Source: Mycosarcoma maydis (lineage: Eukaryota > Basidiomycota > Ustilaginomycetes > Ustilaginales). Taken from it: a stretch of 64,000 bases of DNA. Below the pieces are notes generated by a model. That model was not told where the DNA came from and did no database searches. It saw only the letters and a list, made by a program, of their open reading frames with translations. Position 1 is the stretch's first letter. Each line of letters starts with the position of its first letter. The translations under genes were made by a program, and so were the position numbers. This document shows positions 8,518 through 16,300 of the stretch, piece after piece. The DNA is taken from positions 930,001 to 994,000 of the forward strand of contig NC_026483.1 of NCBI RefSeq assembly GCF_000328475.2, given 5' to 3'.

Positions 8518-10608
8518 TTACAATCCAGCGATGACGTTGTTGGCGCTTGCGTGGACGCCGGCTTGCTTGGGCTCCATGCTTGCACCGGGCACGTCGATGC
8601 CGCCTCTGAACGTCTCGCCTGCGCCTGCTACGCGCGTTTCTGGACCGAGCTCGGCGAAACCGACTTCCGGGTGCTGTCGATCGGTGTACATGGTCAATGT
8701 GACCTTTTGCCAGCCTAGCCTCTTGCGTTGATCGGCATCGGACGACTGCGGTTCGTTGTAGGGAGCATAGATGGCGTGGCGCGGGTGGACGAGCGGTGCT
8801 TCTTTGAGCACGTGCGTGAGCAGCCACGCTAGACGCAGTGTCGAGTGCTGACCGTCGTTGACTTGTGTATCAGAGGAGGTGGGTGGCGCGTTGGCAGAGA
8901 AGCCCGTATCGGAGGGGTTGAGCAGGCTGTCTTCGGCGCCTAGCTTGTCGGACTGCAGATCGCGATCAAGCTCGGCTAGACGAGACGGCGTGTCACTGCC
9001 ACTTGGATTCGAGCGCTGGCTGTCGCTCTTGGATGGTGCAAGTTCAGTGTCAGTCCAGCGACTCGATCGTCCACCTTGGCCGGGAAGCGTGTACACGGGC
9101 AAAGCTTCTTTTGGCATGAGTTCAACTAGAACCTCGCGCGCTTCCACCTGGGCCTCGGCCCACCGACTCTTGGCCCTTAGTCGCGCCTGTTGCTCTTCCG
9201 ACGTCTGGTCAAATAGCGCCTTGATAAACTCGGACGTGGGCCTGTACAGCCATCGTTTGGGTCGAATCCCTTCAAACCAACCCAGATGCCCACCTGCCTT
9301 GGTCCACGCAAGCACCACGTTTTCGTTGAACTCTGCGTGTGCATCTGCCTCGAGTGGTGTACCGTCGGGATTCCTTGCTATTGCCGCGCGAATCTTTTGC
9401 CAAATCTGGCTGGGAACAATGGGATCATCCTCGGCAGAGAGACAGAGCATCGGTCGCTGCACGTTGCTCACCCTGTCCGCACAGCCACCGTTGATGTAAT
9501 AGTCATCGGCGCTTTCGAACGGGAACTCGCCGTAAGGCTTGGGCAGACCACCGACGAATCGAGTCAGGGTCTGATCTGCCGCTTTCAGCGAGCCACGCTT
9601 GATAATGACACGTTGGTTCTGTAGAGGACCACCGTTCTTGACCTGCTGTTTGTACAGCTCGAGTTCGGCTTTGGGCTGCGGAGGAGCATCGTACAGATCA
9701 TCGAGCAGTGCACGAAAGGGTGGATGGAGTGCCAGTGTGTCCTTGTGCTTACATGCCATGCGTCGCAGGTTGTTGCCCATGGCCACGGAATACTTTTGCG
9801 AGAGGAAACCGCCGTAATCGAGTTGGTCTGCGCCCGCTTTCAAGTCGAATGGAGTACCGACAATGACGCCACCTAGCAGTGGAGTGTTGTCGCCTTCCTC
9901 TCCAAGGTAGCAACCAAGCACGTTTGCGCCGAGAGAGAATCCGATGCCCACCAGCGGCGAGCTTGGATAGAGCTTGGTGATCAGCAGCAATGCAGAGCGC
10001 ACATCGGCGATCTTCAATGCTGAATACAGCTGTGGCGAGGTGACAGGCACATTGGCGCATCCACGAAAGTTGATTACGATTGCTCGATATCCCAGCCCTC
10101 CTTGCGAGGTGGGTTTGGTCAAGTGCGAGAAGCAGTTGCGCACGTAGCTCTCATGACTGCCGCCTGTAAGACCGTGCAAGCAGACGACGGTGGGCAGACC
10201 ATCGGCTGCGGGATGCGCTTGCGTTTTCAAGTCTTGCTCCGAGGGTGCCAAGGACGGGGGTGAGATGTCCAGCCCGATGGTACCGCCATCCGGTGTGAGA
10301 AACACGCGCCGTTGATACTCGACAGCATCGATCTGCGAAAAGTTGGCAACAGCAGAGTAGATGGTTTGGAGATGACCGCTCGAGAGCCAGGGGGTTGGCT
10401 TGAAAGTGGGCTTCTTGGCCGGGTCGAGAGTCTGTGTTGCCGAGAGAAGCGATTCTATGCTTGGTGAAGACCTGGAAGATGCGGTGTTGGGCGAGGAGCT
10501 GGTGGACTTGTAGTACTCGACATTGACTGCAAAGAGTGACGGCGGTGCGACTGGGGACAGGATGGTTCTTGTCAGCAGCGTCGCGGTGGAAGACAGGAAG
10601 CTGGACAT
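8518..10608 (-). CDS. Alpha/beta hydrolase of the Eht1/Eeb1 (YheT) family with long C-terminal extension
   Basis: Intronless, 696 residues. The hydrolase core spans roughly residues 70-465. It opens with the family hallmark TPWLSSGHLQTIY, then LHGLTGGSHESY (144-155), RGCANVPVTSPQLY, and the nucleophile elbow GFSLGAN with Ser225. The acid is probably the Asp of AEDDPIV and the base the His of AGGHLGW. Yeast relatives Eht1 and Eeb1 make and hydrolyse medium-chain fatty acid ethyl esters, so an acyltransferase/esterase role is inferred. Residues about 470-696 are extra compared with yeast (about 450 residues). They include a low-complexity linker, then a better-ordered block around RLAWLLTHVLKEAPLVHPRH. 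A TATA-like ATATAAG (minus strand) is near 10715-10722. Start is the first ATG. Confidence 0.87.
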   Translation of the reverse strand: MSSFLSSTATLLTRTILSPVAPPSLFAVNVEYYKSTSSSPNTASSRSSPSIESLLSATQTLDPAKKPTFKPTPWLSSGHLQTIYSAVANFSQIDAVEYQRRVFLTPDGGTIGLDISPPSLAPSEQDLKTQAHPAADGLPTVVCLHGLTGGSHESYVRNCFSHLTKPTSQGGLGYRAIVINFRGCANVPVTSPQLYSALKIADVRSALLLITKLYPSSPLVGIGFSLGANVLGCYLGEEGDNTPLLGGVIVGTPFDLKAGADQLDYGGFLSQKYSVAMGNNLRRMACKHKDTLALHPPFRALLDDLYDAPPQPKAELELYKQQVKNGGPLQNQRVIIKRGSLKAADQTLTRFVGGLPKPYGEFPFESADDYYINGGCADRVSNVQRPMLCLSAEDDPIVPSQIWQKIRAAIARNPDGTPLEADAHAEFNENVVLAWTKAGGHLGWFEGIRPKRWLYRPTSEFIKALFDQTSEEQQARLRAKSRWAEAQVEAREVLVELMPKEALPVYTLPGQGGRSSRWTDTELAPSKSDSQRSNPSGSDTPSRLAELDRDLQSDKLGAEDSLLNPSDTGFSANAPPTSSDTQVNDGQHSTLRLAWLLTHVLKEAPLVHPRHAIYAPYNEPQSSDADQRKRLGWQKVTLTMYTDRQHPEVGFAELGPETRVAGAGETFRGGIDVPGASMEPKQAGVHASANNVIAGL

Positions 10609-11496
10609 GCTGCTCTATTTCCGGATTGACACAGAGGTAAGCGCGCTGAGAACGTGGACAGGGGCCAAGTATATTGGATGGAAGTGGCAAGACAAGCATG
10701 CCACAGGTTGCCCACTTATATGCTCAGAATCCTTGATGAATACCAAGAAAGTAAGCAAACGAACCAAATAAGTAAAGACCAAAAAGGATAGAAAAAGAAC
10801 AAAAAAAAACCGAGTGGAGGTCGATGTCCGGCGTTTTGCCGTTGCAAGTAGCCGCATAGCGCCGCGTATCGCTTCATGCACGACTTGCATCCGGCCCGGT
10901 TGGGCAAAAACGTCATCGTATGTAAATGTCAATTACGAATCGTGAATCTGTGAACACCGCAAGCTGTAGCTCTCTTGCTCCCTTTTTGCTGCTATGTGTG
11001 CACGATCGGTTGTTGATTTCCAGGGGGTTTATGGTATAAGCCACCGGTCTTCGAACTACTGACGCTGTTAGGAGCACCTGCAACGTCGATGCAGAGTTGG
11101 TAGCAGGTGGGTGTATGACAGTTACGATTGGAAAACGTCATGCGTGGTTGGTGGGAACGTAAGTTGAAGATTACAACCCGAGTCCGATTCACGATTCACG
11201 ATTGGTTAAGCTTCAAGTCGTGAGTGAGTTACGTAGAACGTGGAAGGTGGAAATGGGGGTGGATGTTAGATCCTACGTTTTGACAAATCGTGAGTGCACA
11301 AATTCGGCGTCACGCGTGTGCTCCAGAGCTTGTGGCTGTTATAGTGAGTTGACAGCTCAGCAAAAGTCACAACTCACGTCAAGTTGAGGATTGACGACGC
11401 TTGCACTCGTGATCGGGCTTTCACGTTTCTCCTCTTTGCTGAGCATTCTTGATTCGTTTGTTGGTGTGCGAAGCGTCGAGCGCAAGCATCGCAACC
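10609..11496. other. Intergenic region between divergent hydrolase and NAS2 genes
   Basis: Likely shared upstream region. It contains CACGATT-type motif copies at 10935-10952 and 11187-11207, and one copy of a dispersed repeat at 11155-11218. No gene recognised. Confidence 0.5.
11155..11218 (+). repeat. Dispersed repeat, copy 1 of 2
   Basis: Shares a block of about 30 bp beginning GGAAC..AGTTGAAGATTACAACCC and ending AGTCCGATT, plus a 15-bp block GGTTAAGCTTCAAGT, with 55227-55303 in the same orientation. In this copy the two blocks are separated only by CACGATT motif repeats. Nature unknown; it could be a remnant of an interspersed element. Confidence 0.7.
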
Positions 11497-12201
11497 ATGT
11501 CGGCAGGTCTCAATGTTGACATACACAACACAAGTGCAAGTGCAGACACTGATGTCAGCTCGGTACTTGCGCAGCCGCTTGCTACGTCAGCTGGCGCCGC
11601 ACGATCCGAAGCCATGTCGCTGCTGCAAGTAGAAAAGCAGCTCGACGCAGACATTGCGCGTCACATGGACGTTCTGATTGGGAATGGGGTGGATATGCAT
11701 ACTGCGTTGATCGATGCACAAGGATTTCCGCTAGCCAACAAGGATCTGATGGCAATCCGATCGGCCAAGCAACGGATCAATGTATTACGAAACGATCGGA
11801 AAGCGGTAAGGGAGCGGATCTCGAAGCTGCTCGAATTGGCGATCAACGGCGATGCTGTAGAGCAGACATCGGCGCGGAGCAAGGCGGAAGCTGGGAAGAG
11901 CGAGGAAAGGAAAGCGTTTGCCAAGGTCAACTCGGTAGCAGAGAGCAGTCCAGCGCAGACAGCAGGTTTGATCGAGGGCGATCAGATTATCCGGTTTGGT
12001 TCAGTGACTGCTGCCACCTCGAACGCATTGGCGGCGTTAGCAGCACCGGGTGCGGTGGTAGATGGAACGAGCGTTGAAATTCAAGTCACGAGAAACGGCG
12101 AGGCGGTGGATCTAACGTTGACACCGAGAGCGGGTTGGGGAGGAAGGGGCCTGCTCGGTTGTCACCTCTTGCCCTTGTACACTTTGCCTACACGCCGCTA
12201 A
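11497..12201 (+). CDS. NAS2: 26S proteasome assembly chaperone Nas2 (PSMD9/p27)
   Basis: Encodes 234 residues from the ATG at 11497. The frame opens earlier, but only with a TTG codon. Nas2/p27 escorts the Rpt4-Rpt5 ATPase pair during assembly of the proteasome base and is released from the mature particle. The N-terminal half is a helical hairpin (about residues 40-115) containing the typical DIARHMDVL and LIDAQGFPLANKDLMAIRSA segments. The C-terminal half is a PDZ domain (about 125-215) with AKVNSVAESSPAQTAGL and GDQIIRFG. The end, WGGRGLLGCHLLPL, closely matches the family's GRGLLGC-I-PL terminus. Length is close to yeast Nas2 (220 residues). It probably shares upstream sequence with the divergent hydrolase gene. 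Confidence 0.93.
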   Translation: MSAGLNVDIHNTSASADTDVSSVLAQPLATSAGAARSEAMSLLQVEKQLDADIARHMDVLIGNGVDMHTALIDAQGFPLANKDLMAIRSAKQRINVLRNDRKAVRERISKLLELAINGDAVEQTSARSKAEAGKSEERKAFAKVNSVAESSPAQTAGLIEGDQIIRFGSVTAATSNALAALAAPGAVVDGTSVEIQVTRNGEAVDLTLTPRAGWGGRGLLGCHLLPLYTLPTRR

Positions 12202-13335
12202 TCGTGAATCGTGGAATCATGGCACGCACGCCGCTAAGCGTATGCGCCGAGGCGAACGAGAAGGAGTGGTAGCAGCTCTAGATCGGGCAAGGAATCGCCG
12301 ATGCGAACGCTACCGCGATTTGATGCCAAGAGGCATTCCAGACGCGTGGCTGGCTGCAAAACGACGTCAACGTGCCAAGATACGCTCAGGATCACGAATG
12401 TGCCCCTTTGTCATCCGAACCCCTGAAACATTTACGGATGGAGCATCACGCATCACGGATGGCACTGTATTACATCGTTTAGCGCGGATGACGCTATGCG
12501 ACCAACGCGAGCGTGCTAGGAGCAGATGGTCAAGCAGCAAGCGACACGTACGTGATAGTTGGAATGCTGCGTGGATGTGGATCGTGCGTCTGTGTGCAGC
12601 TAGCCGCATTCGTGATTGATGTTGGAGTGTCGAATCGCCAAGGTGAATCACGAACACGAATTATCACGAAGTGGTGAGTGGTGAGTGGTGAGTGGTGAAG
12701 CGTCAGTGGTGAATGCGAATTTGAGGCGATTTACGATGTGTCCATGTTTATTTCATTCGTGATTATTACAATCGTGAATAGAATATGCGCAACGAGATGT
12801 GCGTTGTGCGGTGTGCTTTAAGTTATTTGGTGTGTGAGTGTGTTTGTTTATTTGGCGGTGCTTTGCTGATAGTGCAGAGAGCCGAAAGCAGAGAACGCCG
12901 TCGATCGACGCATTGACATTCGGATGGTATTCGTGATTATCCATGACCAAACTGTAAATCACGAATGTGATACATGATGGTGATGGTGATGGTGATTCAC
13001 GATTGTGACTTTGTGGTTTGACTCGCCACGCTCCTATCTTCCTCTCTCTCTCTAACCCTTTCCTCCTCTTTCCCTTTTGTCATCATCATCATCAGCATCA
13101 TCAACAACAACAACTATACGAGCACCAGCGCCATCATCGGCATCGCGGCCACTTGTCCTTCCTTTGACCGCTGCCGAGCCGCACCACATCGAGTTCACGC
13201 ATCTGTAGGCTTGCTCCCACTCGCTCGCTCAGCATGCTCAATCTCTGATGCCTTTCATCGCATCGTCGATTCTCACCATCTCCTCTCTCTAGGTCCCTCG
13301 TAATCGCCGCCTAAGCCGCCACTGCGCCTTTCAAA
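12202..13335. other. Intergenic region and likely promoter/5' leader of the CSC1-like gene
   Basis: Includes a GTGAGTG 7-mer array (12671-12700), a GATGGT array (about 12975-12995), several CACGATT motif copies (12608, 12645, 12755-12778, 12930, 12957, 12994) and a pyrimidine-rich CTCTCT stretch near 13035-13080 ahead of the next gene. A 125-codon frame at 12242-12619 shows no family features. Confidence 0.5.
12671..12700. repeat. GTGAGTG tandem repeat
   Basis: About four 7-bp units (GTGGTGA register) in tandem, with a further degenerate copy just downstream. Confidence 0.85.
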
Positions 13336-16300
13336 ATGGCCGACTTGCCCGAGAGACAGATCAATTCCAACTTTCAAGGCTTGGTCTCCACCTGTGTCAT
13401 CTTTGCCGTTGTCGGAAGCATATCGGCCATCACCTACGAATCGCTTCGTCAGCTGCGTCGTCTGCCCCGCACCCGCTTCTCCAAGTTCTGGCGCAAAGAT
13501 GCAGACCTTCGACATTCGCCAGGCGGCGTCCAAGACAATCCCGCCCATGCTCGCCACAAGCACACTTGCGAAGACTGGGAGATGGGCCACTTTTACCTCT
13601 CCCGCGTCTTTCACGCCTCGACACCATCGCCCATGCTACCACGTTGGCCCTTTGCTTGGGTCAAGCTCGCCATCTCCTTCACAGACGAATGGTATGCAGA
13701 TCACACAGGCATGGACACTGTCGTCTATGTTCGCTTTCTACGCGCTTGCCTTTTTTGGGTTCTCTTGCACTGCTTCACCACCGCGCCCATCTTACTCTCC
13801 ATCCACATCACCTTCAGTCGCGGAACCAGTACTACCGACATGCAGCGCGCCTCGCTCTCCTACCTCGTCAACACTCCCGCTCCAGACTGCACCGAACAAG
13901 ACCGCTCCAAATGCAAACTTCTCCCCAACGAAAAGGGAAGCTCCCTCCTCTGGGTCCATCTCGTCCTTCTCTGGTACATCAGCATCACCTGGGTCCTCGC
14001 TCTCTGGTGGATCGGTAAAGGTTCACTCACACTGCGCAAAGCTCAGATCGCAAAGACCAGAAACAATGTCATCCAAGCAAAGACACAAGCCCGTTCCGCT
14101 CCTCCCAACTCCACCCTTGCATCCGCCACGCCCTTGCACCACGATCCGCACACAAACCTCACCGCTGCGCACGGCATCACCTCGGACAACAGCGATGGTT
14201 GGCGTCAGAGGTCCTTGATGGTCATGAACTTACCTGCCACCATGCGCGACGAAGCCAGCATCCGTCGCTACTTTGAAGAGTTTCTGCGTCCCGACGACGA
14301 CGACACCTTGTCCACCTATGCTCACACCGACTACGCTCCTCAAACTGCTTCACACAACCCAGATACGCAGCACACTTCCGTCTCCGACGCACACCATCCT
14401 TCGTCTTGCGACGAGCACCGTGCTGCACCGCCCACCGCGTATTCTACCCACAGCGATGGTCCTGACGGTCCTCAGCCCGACTTGCATCCCAACCGCTACC
14501 TCAAAAGTCCCATCCAGACCGTCGTACTCGTACGCAAGATGAACGAGCTTGCTTCCATGCTCTCTCGTCGTCAAGAAGTGCTCACACAACTCGAAGCTGC
14601 ACATGTCAAACTCGCTCAGGAAGTACTTGTCACTGTTGGCCGTCGTACCCTCAAAATGCGAAAGCAGGAGCGATCAAAGGCCAAAGAAGCTTCCTATCCA
14701 AACGACCACCGCCCATCATCATCACGCTCCTCTTTCTTTTTCAACCGACTCTTGCGCTCACGCAGACAATCCAACCACTCCGTCCAAGCCGCCAGTGCCT
14801 CCAGTTCCGGAACTACCACTCCCTCAGAAGCACTCGATCCCGACCTCGAAAAGCTCGGCACAGCGCACTCCTCGGCAGGAAAAGCGCTCGAGGAGGAACT
14901 GGCGCGTAGACTCGCACGCTTCTCACCCACCAACCGCGGCCTCCATGCCAAGCAGACGCAGACAATCCAGGGTGACGACAGAAGCAACCAGCACGAAATG
15001 GGCGAAACCGTCTGGGAAGCACTCAACGAGCTCCCACGAGAACTCCTCGACCCCTTCCAACCCGCTACGCGCCTCTCGGCACTCTTCCGCGGTCAGACAG
15101 TGCCCACCATCGACTATCTGCTCACCAAGCTCAACTTGCTCACCGCGCTCGTCACAGAGATGCGATCAAGGCCGCCCACCAGCTACGAACCCACCTCGAC
15201 CGCCTTTGTCACCTTTCGTGATCCACGCCAGGCGCGCATGGTATGGCGTGAGCTGAAAGATCAGATCGTCGTCAAGGTGCGTTTGGCGCCCGAGGTCAAG
15301 GATCTTGATTGGGATCGTCTCATGAAGACTTCATTCACCGTCGACGTTGTTCGAGGCTTTGGTGTCAGCATCGTCACTTGGGGCTTCACCATCTTTTGGG
15401 TCATCATCATCAATGCTATCGTTCTCGGTATCTTTAGCGTCGACAAGCTCAAACAGATCCCCGGTCTCGGCAATTTCTTCGACAACAATCCCAAATTGAC
15501 CGGTTTCGTCACCATCACTTTGCCACCCTTGCTTGTCTCGCTCGCCTCCATGTCGGTGCCTGAGCTCATCTTCCAGGTCAGCAAGCGTGCCCAAGGTTTC
15601 GTCACCTTTAGCGCGCTCTACGACATGTGCCTCGCTCGCTACTGGAAGTTTGTGATCTGCAACGTCGTCATCTTTTTCAGTGTCGGCTCCACCGTCATTG
15701 TCACCGTCCTCACCAAAGTCGGCAACACTGGCTCCATCCTTTCCACCGTCGCCAGTGCATTCCCCTCGGCTGCGCCCTTCTTTGTCTCTTACTTGATTCT
15801 TCAGCTTGCGCTCCAATCGGGCTTTGAGCACATGGGTTTCATGATCGCCCTCCTCCAACACTTGGGCGCCAGGAAAGCCACCACGCCTCGAACGCGCGCC
15901 ATCAAGACGCTCCCGCGTAATTTCAACAGATACTATTGGCTGCCTTTGCACATCAACATTATGGCCATCGTCTTTATCTTTGCGCTTCTCAATCCGCTCG
16001 TCATCCCTTTCGCCTTGGTCTACCTCGCTCTCGCACTCGTCATCTTCAAAAAGAACTTTGCCTACCACTACTACCGCCGCTTCAACGAGATGGAGGGTGT
16101 CGTCTACTTCACCCGGCTGCTGCGCTACAGTCTCGACGCCATTGTCGTTATGCAGGCAGTGCTGCTCATCTTCTTTTCCGTGCTCAAGAAAAAACCCGTC
16201 TACATTGGCATGTCGGCCGTGCTCATCCCTCTTACTGTCATCACCAAGCTCATCGCTACGCGACTGTGGAAGTCGCAGTGCCGTGCCTTGGACGATGAAG

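Noticed and set aside
12242..12619. 125-codon plus-strand frame downstream of NAS2
   Set aside because: Arg-rich composition with no domain and no homologous pattern I recognise.
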